From Simplicispira sedimenti (GTDB lineage Bacteria > Pseudomonadota > Gammaproteobacteria > Burkholderiales > Burkholderiaceae_C), in assembly GCF_022760965.1 (NCBI RefSeq), contig NZ_JAKVIJ010000010.1, positions 62,001 through 126,000 on the forward strand: DNA of 64,000 nucleotides, read 5' to 3'. The notes beneath the pieces are model-generated. The model saw nothing but the letters and a program-made list of their open reading frames with translations, was not told where the DNA came from and searched no databases. This document shows, in pieces, positions 1 through 9,385 of this stretch. The position numbers were made by a program, and so were the translations under genes. Each line of letters opens with the position of its first letter. The first letter of the stretch is position 1.

Positions 1-11
1 GCGCTCCCTTA

Positions 12-728
12 TCAACTCCACAGGTCGAGTGGTGGATCTGCCGCCACGGCGCGCAGGATGTCGGTGCGCGACACAAAGCCCACCGGAATGCCCGCTTCGT
101 CTGTCACGGGCAGGCCGGGCAGCCCGGTGTCCAGCAGCACCGAGGCCAGACGGCGCACATCGGTGTCGGGCGCCACGGTGGGCACGGGGCTCACCATCAC
201 GGCAGACACGGGCCGCCGGGCCAGCGCGATGGTGGCCTGGATGTGGCCCGGCTCGGGCAGCAGGTCCAGCGGCGCCATGTCGGCACGCACCAGCAGACCG
301 ATCACTCGGCCCAGGGCATCCACGACGGGCGCCTGTGCCACACCATGTTCGGCGAGTTGCTGCCAAGCGTGGTTGACGATGGTATCGGGCTGCACCGTCA
401 GGCTGCGCGGCGTCATCACGTCGCGCACGCGCGAGAGGGGCTGGCGCGTGGCCGGTGTGGGGTGGCCGGTCTGTGCATAGGCACTCACTGCGTCGTGTGC
501 GCGCAGGTTGGCGCTGCCGGTGGGCGCTGTGGCGCCCGCGGTTTCGGCGGCGCCGCTTGGGTGCGCGCCGCCAGGCAGCAGGGATTCCAATGAGAAGGGT
601 GGCGCCTCGTCGGTTCCGCGCGTGCGCAGCGCCTGGGGGCGGTTGACCCGCCGTGCCGATGTGATGCGCGCAAGGTTCTCGGGGCCACCCCGGTACATCT
701 GTCCCGATGGGCCAAACACAAAAAACAT
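12..728 (-). CDS. Tandem CBS-domain protein
   Basis: A 238-residue protein with a low-complexity Ala/Thr/Gly N-terminal half and two CBS domains, at about residues 100-155 (starting RVRDVMTP) and 175-232 (starting PVSAVMV, ending VGFVSRTDILRAV). CBS pairs bind adenine nucleotides and usually regulate an attached or partner protein; no catalytic domain is attached here, so the target is unknown. The frame is open further upstream, but the ATG chosen has AGGAGG seven bases before it and begins MFFVFGPSG. The gene is complete, its stop lying at the window edge. It is divergent from serS. Confidence 0.8.
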   Translation of the reverse strand: MFFVFGPSGQMYRGGPENLARITSARRVNRPQALRTRGTDEAPPFSLESLLPGGAHPSGAAETAGATAPTGSANLRAHDAVSAYAQTGHPTPATRQPLSRVRDVMTPRSLTVQPDTIVNHAWQQLAEHGVAQAPVVDALGRVIGLLVRADMAPLDLLPEPGHIQATIALARRPVSAVMVSPVPTVAPDTDVRRLASVLLDTGLPGLPVTDEAGIPVGFVSRTDILRAVAADPPLDLWS

Positions 729-810
729 GGCAGCCTCCTGCCACCCCTGGATGCGGGATGGGACTGCACATGTTATCGGCAAGGCCCGCAGCTTCCGCAG
801 TGGGGCCATC

Positions 811-816
811 TAAAAT
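811..816 (+). promoter_or_regulatory. -10-like box (TAAAAT) just upstream of serS
   Basis: TAAAAT lies 6 nt before the serS ATG and no Shine-Dalgarno sequence is present. If it is the -10 box, transcription would begin at or next to the ATG, giving a leaderless mRNA. No good -35 is visible. Confidence 0.45.
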
Positions 817-822
817 CGCACC

Positions 823-2127
<1,305 letters not shown>

Positions 2128-2139
<12 letters not shown>

Positions 2140-2154
2140 AAATCCTGCTACAAT
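2128..2154 (+). promoter_or_regulatory. Candidate promoter for tRNA-Ser
   Basis: TTGGTG (-35-like, overlapping the end of serS) and TACAAT (-10) are separated by 15 bp. The -10 lies 17 bp before the mature tRNA 5' end. The -10 is convincing, the -35 weak. Confidence 0.45.
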
Positions 2155-2171
2155 CTAAAGCTTGCCCGCCA

Positions 2172-2261
<90 letters not shown>

Positions 2262-2269
2262 GCACAGAT

Positions 2270-2300
2270 TTGCAGAAACTCTGAAAATTCGTGCTACAAT
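2270..2300 (+). promoter_or_regulatory. Candidate promoter for tRNA-Arg
   Basis: TTGCAG and TACAAT are separated by 19 bp. The -10 ends 10 bp before the mature tRNA-Arg, with a GC-rich discriminator segment. The spacing is slightly long. Confidence 0.45.
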
Positions 2301-2310
2301 GCAAGGCTTA

Positions 2311-2387
2311 GCGGCTGTAGCTCAGCTGGATAGAGTACTTGGCTACGAACCAAGGGGTCGTGGGTTCGATTCCTGCCAGCCGCACCA
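2311..2387 (+). tRNA. tRNA-Arg (anticodon ACG)
   Basis: A 77-nt class I tRNA with acceptor GCGGCTG/CAGCCGC, discriminator A and encoded CCA. The anticodon stem CTTGG/CCAAG carries loop CTACGAA, anticodon ACG at 2345-2347. Position 34 A would be deaminated to inosine by TadA so that CGU, CGC and CGA are read. A strong terminator follows 7 nt later. Confidence 0.97.
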
Positions 2388-2393
2388 ACAGGT

Positions 2394-2426
2394 AAGCCCT
2401 GAGTCTGAAAAGACTCAGGGCTTTTT
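2394..2426 (+). terminator. Rho-independent terminator after tRNA-Arg
   Basis: A perfect 13-bp stem (arms AAGCCCTGAGTCT and AGACTCAGGGCTT) around a GAAA loop, running into a T tract. It closes the tRNA transcription unit before greB. Confidence 0.95.
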
Positions 2427-2450
2427 CCTTTGGTCTCTTCCCAGGGCCAC

Positions 2451-2456
2451 TATTGT
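2451..2456 (+). promoter_or_regulatory. -10-like box (TATTGT) just upstream of greB
   Basis: TATTGT lies 7 nt before the greB ATG with no Shine-Dalgarno between. It is part of the recurring -10/start-codon arrangement that suggests leaderless transcripts. Confidence 0.35.
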
Positions 2457-2463
2457 CATCACC

Positions 2464-3018
2464 ATGAGCAAGGCTTTCACCAAGGAAACCGACCCCGACG
2501 AGGACGACGGCCCGGCATTGCCGCCGATCCCCGCCGGGGGCAAGAACTACATCACGCCCCAGGGCTATGCCCGTCTGCGCGCCGAGCTGCTGCAGCTGAT
2601 GGACGAGGAACGCCCCCGTGTGGTCGAGGTGGTGCATTGGGCAGCCAGCAATGGGGATCGGTCAGAGAACGGCGACTATCTGTACGGCAAGAAGCGGTTG
2701 CGCGAGATTGATCGCCGCATCCGTTTTCTGACCAAGCGGCTGGAGATTGCTGAGGTGGTCGATCCGTCGCTGCATTCTGGCAGCGACCAGGTCTTTTTTG
2801 GCGCCACGGTGCGCTATGTGGATGACCTGGGCGAGGAGCGCTGCATCACTATCATGGGCATCGACGAAGCCGACAGCAGCCAGGGGCAGGTGAGCTGGGT
2901 GGCGCCGGTGGCGCGCGCTCTGCTCAAGGCCCGAGTGGGTGATGAGGTGGCCTTGCCCACGCCCTCGGGCGTGCGTCAGTTGGAGGTGGTGGAAGTGCGC
3001 TACCCGCAGCCTGGCTGA
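2464..3018 (+). CDS. greB: Transcription elongation factor GreB
   Basis: Binds the RNA polymerase secondary channel and stimulates cleavage of backtracked RNA. The 184-residue protein has an N-terminal coiled coil (about 25-100) whose tip carries the GreB-type motif GDRSENGDYLYGKKRLREID, followed by the C-terminal FKBP-like domain (about 110-182). The frame is open upstream through tRNA-Arg, but the ATG starting MSKAFTKE is the only one compatible with the family length. The first 25 residues are an acidic, Pro-rich extension. It is convergent with spoT, 18 bp between stops. Confidence 0.95.
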   Translation: MSKAFTKETDPDEDDGPALPPIPAGGKNYITPQGYARLRAELLQLMDEERPRVVEVVHWAASNGDRSENGDYLYGKKRLREIDRRIRFLTKRLEIAEVVDPSLHSGSDQVFFGATVRYVDDLGEERCITIMGIDEADSSQGQVSWVAPVARALLKARVGDEVALPTPSGVRQLEVVEVRYPQPG

Positions 3019-3036
3019 GGCGCGGTCAGTGGCGCA

Positions 3037-5283
3037 TCATTGCTGGGGCATGGCGCGCACTGCACGCAGCACGTCTGCGGTGCGGCGCAGATTGCGCAGC
3101 GCGGTTTCCAGATGCTGGAGGTCGTGCACGGCAATGCTGAAGCGCAGGTCTATGGTGTCCATGGCCGTTTGTTCGTCCATGTCCACATGGGTGATGTCCG
3201 CCTCCGAGCGTGCCAGATTGGCGGCAATGCGTGCCAGGGTGCCTTTGCCGTTGCGTGCCGTGACGACGATGCGTGCTTCAAAGGGTCGGGTGGGTTCTTC
3301 GGACCAATCCACAGCGATGAAGCGCTCGCTGTCCTTGTGCTGCAGGCGCTGGGCCACGGCGCATTGGCTGGAGTGCACCACCAGCCCTTCGCCGCGCCCC
3401 AGGTAGCCCATGATCGGTTCACCAGGCACCGGACGGCAGCAGGCAGCGTATTGCACCGATGCGCCTTCGCTACCGTCCAGCGTGACGCCGCCTTGCGAGA
3501 CGGTTTCGTGCGAGGTGTAGCGCTCCCGGGTCATCAGCAGCGCATCGGGTTTGTGGCCGTGTTCGGTCATCAGCACCACCAGTCGTTTGGCGACGATGCT
3601 GGCAATGCGTTTGCCCAGGCCGATATCGGTCAGCAACTCGCTGCGGGTGCGGTTGCCGGTAAAACGCAGCAACCGTTCCCAGATCTGCTGGTGGCCGTCG
3701 TCCTGGGACGGCAGTTGCTGCATGCCTTCAGAGCGCAGGGCCTGGGTCAGCAACTTTTCGCCCAGGTTTTCAGATTCGGTCTGGGCCAGTGTCTTGAGGT
3801 GGTGCCGGATCTTGGATCGGGCACGGCCCGTGCGCACAAAGCCCAGCCAGGCGGGGTTGGGCGTGGCGGCGGGGTCGGTGATGATCTCCACCACATCGCC
3901 GTTCTTGAGCTCGGTGCGCAGCGGCACCTGCTCGTTGTTGATGCGTGCACCTGCTGTGTGGCTGCCCACATTGCTGTGGATGGCAAAGGCAAAGTCCACC
4001 GCCGTGGCGCCCCGGGGCAAGGCCATGATCTGGCTCTTGGGGGTGAAGACGTACACCGCATCGGGAAACAGGTCCACCTTGACGTGGTCCCAGAACTCGG
4101 CTGCGTCGCGGGTTTCGTTCTGGATGTCCAGCAGGGACTGCAACCACTTGGTGCCCAGGCGCTCTGCGGCAGCGCCGTCGGCATCCTGGGCCTTGTAGAG
4201 CCAGTGGGCGGCCACGCCCGCTTCGGCCACGAGGTGCATTTCCTCGGTGCGCATCTGGAACTCGACGTTCACTCCCGAGGGGCCCACCAGCGTGGTGTGC
4301 AGCGACTGGTAGCCGTTGAGTTTGGGGATGGCAATGTGATCCTTGAACTTGCCGGGCACCGGCTTGTACATCTGGTGCAGCACGCCCAGGGCGGTGTAGC
4401 AGTCGGTCACCGAGGGTACGATCACCCGGAAGCCATAGATGTCGGTCACCTGGGCAAAGCTCAGGTGCTTGAGCACCATCTTCTGGTAGATGGCGTAAAG
4501 GGTCTTTTCGCGCCCGGCCAGGCGCACCGGCATGCCCAGGCGTGAGAAGGCAGCATCGACATCGGTCTGCACTTTCTGCACCAGGTCACGCCTGCGGTTG
4601 CGCGCCTTGCCCACGGCCTTGGCCAGGGTGGCGTAGCGCCAGGGGTGCAGGTGGCGGAAGGACAGGTCCTGCAGCTCACGATAGGTTTGGTTCAGGCCCA
4701 GCCGGTGGGCAATCGGGGCGTAGATCTCCAGGGTTTCCGAGGAGATGCGTCGCCATTTGCTGCGCGGCATGTCCGACAGCGTTCGCATGTTGTGCGAGCG
4801 GTCGGCCAGTTTGATGAGGATGACACGCACATCGCGCGCCATGGCCAGGAGCATCTTGCGGAAGGATTCGGCCTGGTTTTCCTCGCGTGTGTCGAATTCC
4901 AGCTTGTCGAGCTTGGTGAGGCCATCGACCAGTTCTGCCACGGGTGCACCAAAGCGCTCGATCAGATCCATCTTGGTGACGCCACAGTCTTCCATGGCGT
5001 CGTGCAGCAAGGCGGCCATCAGGGCCTGGGCATCGAGTTTCCAGGTGGCACACTGCGCAGCCACGGCGATGGGATGGGTGATGTAAGGCTCGCCGTTCTT
5101 GCGCAGTTGGCCCAGGTGGGCCTCGTCAGCGAAGCGGTAGGCCTGGCGCACCTGCTCGATGCTGGCGTTGTCCAGGTAGTCCAGGCTGTCCGTGAGCGCA
5201 GCAAAGCTGGCCGCTGCGGCATTCGCTGCGGCCCTGGGCGGGGCGCCGGCTGGCATGGCATTGACAGAGGGACTGGCCTGCAT
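3037..5283 (-). CDS. spoT: Bifunctional (p)ppGpp synthetase/hydrolase SpoT
   Basis: Long RSH enzyme controlling the stringent-response alarmone, 748 residues. Order: HD hydrolase domain (about 45-200, with intact LLHDAMED at 92-99 and KLADRSHNMRTL), nucleotidyltransferase domain (about 250-370, QVTDIYGFRVIV), TGS domain (about 405-470, VYVFTPKSQIMALPRGATAV), and C-terminal ACT domain (ARIVVTARNGKGTLARIAANLA). The intact HD motif argues for SpoT rather than RelA. The start MQASPSV was chosen because AAAGGA lies six bases upstream; an in-frame ATG two codons earlier overlaps that site. It lies downstream of gmk-rpoZ, the usual proteobacterial order, but a terminator intervenes. Confidence 0.96.
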   Translation of the reverse strand: MQASPSVNAMPAGAPPRAAANAAAASFAALTDSLDYLDNASIEQVRQAYRFADEAHLGQLRKNGEPYITHPIAVAAQCATWKLDAQALMAALLHDAMEDCGVTKMDLIERFGAPVAELVDGLTKLDKLEFDTREENQAESFRKMLLAMARDVRVILIKLADRSHNMRTLSDMPRSKWRRISSETLEIYAPIAHRLGLNQTYRELQDLSFRHLHPWRYATLAKAVGKARNRRRDLVQKVQTDVDAAFSRLGMPVRLAGREKTLYAIYQKMVLKHLSFAQVTDIYGFRVIVPSVTDCYTALGVLHQMYKPVPGKFKDHIAIPKLNGYQSLHTTLVGPSGVNVEFQMRTEEMHLVAEAGVAAHWLYKAQDADGAAAERLGTKWLQSLLDIQNETRDAAEFWDHVKVDLFPDAVYVFTPKSQIMALPRGATAVDFAFAIHSNVGSHTAGARINNEQVPLRTELKNGDVVEIITDPAATPNPAWLGFVRTGRARSKIRHHLKTLAQTESENLGEKLLTQALRSEGMQQLPSQDDGHQQIWERLLRFTGNRTRSELLTDIGLGKRIASIVAKRLVVLMTEHGHKPDALLMTRERYTSHETVSQGGVTLDGSEGASVQYAACCRPVPGEPIMGYLGRGEGLVVHSSQCAVAQRLQHKDSERFIAVDWSEEPTRPFEARIVVTARNGKGTLARIAANLARSEADITHVDMDEQTAMDTIDLRFSIAVHDLQHLETALRNLRRTADVLRAVRAMPQQ

Positions 5284-5352
5284 TTCCATTCCTTTAATGT
5301 AGCGCGGTTGCTTGCAACCCTGCGCGCAAATGCTTCTATGGCCCTGATCCAT

Positions 5353-5378
5353 AAAAAAAGCACCGCATTGCGGTGCTT
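5353..5378 (-). terminator. Terminator after rpoZ
   Basis: On the minus strand the arms GCACCGC and GCGGTGC (3-nt loop) are followed by a run of seven T. It separates gmk-rpoZ from spoT, although some read-through is likely since all are co-directional. Confidence 0.9.
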
Positions 5379-5397
5379 GGCAGGTGCCAGGGGGAGA

Positions 5398-5601
5398 TCA
5401 GCCCGGCACTTTTTTGAGCATTTCCAGCCCGACCTTGCCCGCCGCGATTTCGCGCAGTGCGGTCACGCCAGGCTTGTTGCGGCTCTCGATACGCGGTGCG
5501 TGGCCATGGCTCAGCATGCGGGCGCGGTAGGTCGCAGCCAGAACGAGCTGAAAACGGTTGGGAATCTGCTCCAGGCAGTCTTCGACGGTGATGCGGGCCA
5601 T
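5398..5601 (-). CDS. rpoZ: RNA polymerase omega subunit
   Basis: A 67-residue omega subunit, which helps assemble RNA polymerase and forms part of a ppGpp-binding site; it sits fittingly beside spoT. It starts MARITVEDCLEQIPNRFQLV, the family signature, with CGGAG six bases before the ATG. It follows gmk by 16 bp and ends before a strong terminator. Confidence 0.97.
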   Translation of the reverse strand: MARITVEDCLEQIPNRFQLVLAATYRARMLSHGHAPRIESRNKPGVTALREIAAGKVGLEMLKKVPG

Positions 5602-5617
5602 GGGGTACTCCGGAAAA

Positions 5618-6238
5618 TCAGGAAATGTTGAGCGATTCGAAGGTCTGGGCACGGGCGCGGCGCTGGGCCGCGTACTTGAGGCGTTGTGCGTGGACGATGG
5701 CTTTCATGTCGAAAAGCGCGCGCTCAAATAGCTCGTTGATTATAACGAAGTCGAATTTGTGCACCTGGGCCATTTCCTCGGCGGCATTCTTGAGGCGCAG
5801 TTCGATGACTTCGGCAGAGTCTTCTCCGCGGCGCTCCAGGCGCGAGCGCAGTTCTTCCCAACTGGGCGGCAGGATGAAGATCAGCACGGCATTGGCAAAG
5901 GTCTGTTTGACCTGGAGTGCGCCCTGGTAGTCGATTTCCAGGATCACGTCGTTGCCCTGGGCAATGCGCTCTTCGATGGCCTTTTTGGACGTGCCATAGC
6001 GCCGACCGTGCACATGGGCCCATTCCACAAAGGCGTCGGAGGCAACCATGGCGTCGAATTCGGCGTCGGAGGCGAAGTAGTACTCGCGGCCGTGCTTTTC
6101 CTGCCCTCGGGGGGCGCGCGTGGTGTGCGACACCGAGGCGCGTACCTGGGAATCGAGTTCCATCAAGGCCTTCACGAGGCTGGATTTGCCTGCCCCGCTG
6201 GGGGCAGCAACAACAAATAGATTTCCCGGATATTCCAT
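5618..6238 (-). CDS. gmk: Guanylate kinase
   Basis: Phosphorylates GMP to GDP with ATP. A P-loop, APSGAGKSS, lies near residue 10, followed by the GMP-binding region (SHTTRAPRGQEKHGREYYFAS) and the lid. The 206-residue length is normal. The ATG beginning MEYPGN is preferred over a TTG three codons upstream; neither has a clear Shine-Dalgarno, and the upstream bases belong to a copy of the interspersed repeat. Neighbour of rpoZ and the YicC-family gene, as in most proteobacteria. Confidence 0.96.
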   Translation of the reverse strand: MEYPGNLFVVAAPSGAGKSSLVKALMELDSQVRASVSHTTRAPRGQEKHGREYYFASDAEFDAMVASDAFVEWAHVHGRRYGTSKKAIEERIAQGNDVILEIDYQGALQVKQTFANAVLIFILPPSWEELRSRLERRGEDSAEVIELRLKNAAEEMAQVHKFDFVIINELFERALFDMKAIVHAQRLKYAAQRRARAQTFESLNIS

Positions 6239-6239
6239 A

Positions 6240-6266
6240 ACAGACAAGCGCCAGGCGCTATCAAAT
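6240..6266. repeat. Interspersed palindromic repeat, copy 1 (partial)
   Basis: Read on the minus strand it is TTTGATAGCGCCTGGCGCTT followed by GTCTG, a half-element of the family seen elsewhere here. It runs up to the gmk start codon and occupies the place of its ribosome-binding site. Confidence 0.7.
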
Positions 6267-6274
6267 TAAAAGCG

Positions 6275-7195
6275 TTATTCGATGTTCTGAACCTGCTCGC
6301 GCATCTGCTCGATCAGCACTTTCATATCGACACTGATGCGGGTGAGTTCCAGCGCCGCCGATTTGGAGCCCAGGGTGTTGGCCTCGCGGTGCAACTCCTG
6401 TATGAGGAAATCCAGGCGTTTGCCGATGTCGCCGCCCTTTTTCAGCAGGCGCTCGATTTCGTCCAGGTGGGACTGCAGCCGGGTGACTTCCTCGGCCACG
6501 TCGATCCGGATGGCAAAGGCCGTGGCCTCGGACAGGGCGCGCTCCTGGGCCGCTTCGGGGGATGCACTGGAGCCTTCGGTCAGGCCCATGGCCTCTTTCC
6601 AGCGCTCCAGAAAGCGTTGGCGCTGTTGTTCCACGAGTTTGGGCACCAGCGGCACTGCCTGCTGGGCCAGGCTGCGCAGCTGTGCCAGGTGGCCTTGGAG
6701 CATGGTTGCCAGGCGTGCGCCTTCCTGGGCGCGAGCCTCCAGCAACGCGGCCAGGGCTTGCTCTGCCAGTTCCATGGCCGTGGGGCTCCAGTCTTCTTCC
6801 GCAGGCCCCGAGTGCACTGACAGCCGCAGCACATCGGCCACCGACAGGGGTGTGGCTTGGGGCAACCAGGAACGGATGGTGTCCTGCGCAGCGTTCAGGC
6901 GTTGCAACAGGCGTGGCGAAGGGTCGGGCACGCTGGTGGTGTCGGTGCTTTCCAGGGTGGCGCGCACTTCCACCTTGCCGCGCTTGATCTGGCTGGTCAG
7001 CAGGCTGCGCAGGGAGGGTTCGAGGGCGCGCAGCTCGTCGGGCAGGCGGAAAGCCAGGTCCAGAAATCGGCTGTTGACCGACCGGATCTCCAGTCCCAGA
7101 CGGCGTGTGGACGCCGCGCGACCCTCGGTAGCAGGGGCTGTGGCGGCGCCAGCGGCCTGTGCGCTGGCGTATCCGGTCATGCTGTAAACTGGCAT
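6275..7195 (-). CDS. YicC-family endoribonuclease
   Basis: A 306-residue member of the YicC family, of which E. coli YicC is an endoribonuclease. The N-terminal signature (YSMTGYASA, then LGLEIRSVNSRFLDLAFRLP) and the C-terminal DUF1732 region (EVTRLQSHLDEIERLLKKGG and HREANTLGSKSA) are both present. An Ala-rich insertion at about residues 15-30 is unusual compared with shorter homologues. It lies upstream of gmk on the same strand, a widespread pairing. Confidence 0.92.
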   Translation of the reverse strand: MPVYSMTGYASAQAAGAATAPATEGRAASTRRLGLEIRSVNSRFLDLAFRLPDELRALEPSLRSLLTSQIKRGKVEVRATLESTDTTSVPDPSPRLLQRLNAAQDTIRSWLPQATPLSVADVLRLSVHSGPAEEDWSPTAMELAEQALAALLEARAQEGARLATMLQGHLAQLRSLAQQAVPLVPKLVEQQRQRFLERWKEAMGLTEGSSASPEAAQERALSEATAFAIRIDVAEEVTRLQSHLDEIERLLKKGGDIGKRLDFLIQELHREANTLGSKSAALELTRISVDMKVLIEQMREQVQNIE

Positions 7196-7246
7196 CGGAC
7201 TTCTGATGGTGGCTTGCGATTCCCGTGATTATCCGGGTTCTGCCGG

Positions 7247-8287
7247 ATGCCTGAATCTTCTTCGCAGAATATGTCAAAAATCAAACCGGCCCCGTTGCCG
7301 CCCGATACCGTCATTGGTGGGTACCGCGTGATTCGCCGGTTGTCTGCCGGCGGTTTCGGCGTGGTCTATCTGGCCGAGGACAGCGAAGGCCAGCAGGTGG
7401 CGATCAAGGAATACCTTCCATCCTCGCTGGCCACCCGCGCTCCGGGGGAATTGCTTCCCAAGGTGCAGCCCGAGAAGCTCTCGCTGTACCGCCTGGGGCT
7501 CAAGAGCTTTTTTGAAGAAGGCCGGGCGCTGGCGCAGATCTCGCACGCCTCGGTGGTGAGCGTGCTCAATTTCTTCCGCGAGAACGAAACCGTGTACATG
7601 GTGATGAACTACCTGGAGGGCGCCACCCTGCAGGACTACATCATCACGGCGCGCGATCTCAAGGGCCAGAAGGTCTTCCGCGAATCCACCATTCGCTCGC
7701 TGTTCGACGAAGTGCTGCGTGGCATGCGCATCGTGCACCAGCACAAGATGCTGCACCTGGACATCAAGCCGGCCAACATCTTCATCACCGACGACAACAA
7801 GGCCGTGATGATCGACTTTGGCGCTGCGCGCGAGGTGCTGTCCAAAGAGGGCAACTTCATCCGCCCCATGTACACCCCTGGCTTTGCCGCACCCGAGATG
7901 TACCGGCGCGACGCCTCCATGGGGCCCTGGACCGACATCTACGCCCTGGGCGCCTGCATATATGCCTGCATGCAGGGCTATCCGCCCAACGAGGCGCCGC
8001 AGCGCCAGGAAAAGGATCGCCTGTCGCTGGCGTTGGCCAAGCTGCGCGGCGTGTACTCCGACAACCTGATCGAGGTGGTGGAGTGGTGCATGGCCCTCGA
8101 TCCGCTCTCGCGTCCGCAGTCGGTATTTGCCTTGCAGAAAGAGCTGGCCCGCGAGGGTGAGCGCCGCTATACCAAGCTCACCGTGGCCGAAAAAATGCGA
8201 CTGCAGATTGACAATCTGGTCACCGACACCAAGAAAACCGTCCAGAAGGCAACCGCCCCCGCGGCCGTAGGGGCCAAGCCCAAATGA
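7247..8287 (+). CDS. Hanks-type Ser/Thr protein kinase
   Basis: Cytoplasmic eukaryotic-like kinase of 346 residues. The Gly-rich loop is SAGGFGVV (33-40), the ATP-binding Lys is K54 in VAIKEYLP, the catalytic loop HLDIKPANIF has D172 (HLD instead of HRD), the metal-binding DFG Asp is D190 in IDFGAAR, and the APE-like FAAPEMYRR follows. There is no transmembrane segment or PASTA repeat; the C-terminal ~50 residues are Lys/Ala-rich. The start could also be the ATG eight codons later (MSKIKP). Its stop overlaps the start of a PP2C phosphatase, so the two form a writer-eraser pair. Substrates are unknown; no type VI secretion genes are nearby. Confidence 0.92.
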   Translation: MPESSSQNMSKIKPAPLPPDTVIGGYRVIRRLSAGGFGVVYLAEDSEGQQVAIKEYLPSSLATRAPGELLPKVQPEKLSLYRLGLKSFFEEGRALAQISHASVVSVLNFFRENETVYMVMNYLEGATLQDYIITARDLKGQKVFRESTIRSLFDEVLRGMRIVHQHKMLHLDIKPANIFITDDNKAVMIDFGAAREVLSKEGNFIRPMYTPGFAAPEMYRRDASMGPWTDIYALGACIYACMQGYPPNEAPQRQEKDRLSLALAKLRGVYSDNLIEVVEWCMALDPLSRPQSVFALQKELAREGERRYTKLTVAEKMRLQIDNLVTDTKKTVQKATAPAAVGAKPK

Positions 8288-9186
8288 AATTCTCTGTATT
8301 CCAGATCAGCCGCCGTGGCGGCCGCGAGAAGAACGAAGACCGCATGGGCTACTGCTACACGCGTGAGTCCGGCCTGTTCGTTCTGGCCGACGGCATGGGT
8401 GGCCACCCCGAGGGCGAGGTGGCTGCGCAGATCGCGCTGCAGACCGTGGCCTCGATGTTCCAGCGCCAGGCGCGGCCGCAGTTGCCCGATGTGCAGGAGT
8501 TTCTGTCGGCCTCGCTCCTGGCCGCGCACCACCAGATCCTGCGCTACGCCAGCGACAAGGGCATGATCGACTCGCCCCGCACCACACTGGTGGTGGCCGT
8601 GGTGCAGGCGGGCAATGCCCACTGGATTCACTGTGGCGACTCGCGCCTGTACATGGTGCGCTCGGGCCAGTTGCTCACGCGCACGCGCGACCACTCTTAC
8701 ATGGAACTGCGCAACGTGCCGGTGGCGCTGGAGCGCATCAACCGCAACGTGCTGTTCACCTGCCTGGGTTCGCCCACCAAACCCATTTATGACATGACCG
8801 GCCCGGTGTTGCTGGAGCAGGGCGACCGCCTGCTGCTGTGCTCCGACGGCCTGTGGGGCACGCTCAGCGATGAGGACATCTCCCGCCAACTGGGCGCCGA
8901 CTCGGTGTCCCAGTCCGTGCCGGAACTGGTCGAGCAGGCCTTGCGCAAGGCCGGTGACAGCAGTGACAACGTGACCGTGGTGGCCATGGAGTGGGAGACG
9001 CCCGACGCGTTCGAGTCCACCCAGGGCGTGTCCACCGAGAGCATTGGCGATGACGTGTTCGCCTCCACCATCCAGGCCGGGCCGCTGGACGCGCTGGTCG
9101 ATGACCTGGACGACGAAGCCATCGAGCGCTCCATCGCCGAGATCAACGAAGCCATCCGGCGCACTTCGGCCGCGAAGAAAGCGTGA
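8284..9186 (+). CDS. PP2C-family Ser/Thr protein phosphatase
   Basis: Metal-dependent phosphatase of 300 residues that probably reverses the upstream kinase. Conserved motifs are in order: RRGGREKNEDR (first metal Asp), VLADGMGGHPEGE (second), HCGDSRLYM, LCSDGLWGTLSD and SSDNVTVVAME. The ATG overlaps the kinase stop (ATGA), implying translational coupling. An acidic C-terminal tail of about 60 residues follows the catalytic domain. It ends just before a copy of a GC-rich interspersed repeat. Confidence 0.93.
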   Translation: MKFSVFQISRRGGREKNEDRMGYCYTRESGLFVLADGMGGHPEGEVAAQIALQTVASMFQRQARPQLPDVQEFLSASLLAAHHQILRYASDKGMIDSPRTTLVVAVVQAGNAHWIHCGDSRLYMVRSGQLLTRTRDHSYMELRNVPVALERINRNVLFTCLGSPTKPIYDMTGPVLLEQGDRLLLCSDGLWGTLSDEDISRQLGADSVSQSVPELVEQALRKAGDSSDNVTVVAMEWETPDAFESTQGVSTESIGDDVFASTIQAGPLDALVDDLDDEAIERSIAEINEAIRRTSAAKKA

Positions 9187-9188
9187 AC

Positions 9189-9312
9189 CTCCCCCTGTGT
9201 CGCTGCGCGCCTTCCCCCTCCTCTCGCGCTGCGCGCGGGGAAGGGGACACCGCCAGCGCCTGTACATGGGAAGGCTGGCGGCCCTTGCGCGGCGGTCGCT
9301 GGCCTGGGCCGC
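9189..9312 (+). repeat. GC-rich interspersed repeat, copy A
   Basis: A ~124-bp intergenic element between the PP2C gene and rph. It begins CCCCCTGTGTCGCTGCGCGC, contains facing CTTCCCCC and GGGAAGGGG arms that can fold into a hairpin, and ends near GGCCTGGGCCGC. A closely matching copy lies inverted between tsaD and lspA. Confidence 0.85.
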
Positions 9313-9385
9313 GCGCGGCGCAATAGGCGGTGAATAGCTTGCAACCTGGGCGCTGCACGTAGCGCCATTTTTTGACGTTTCCCAC

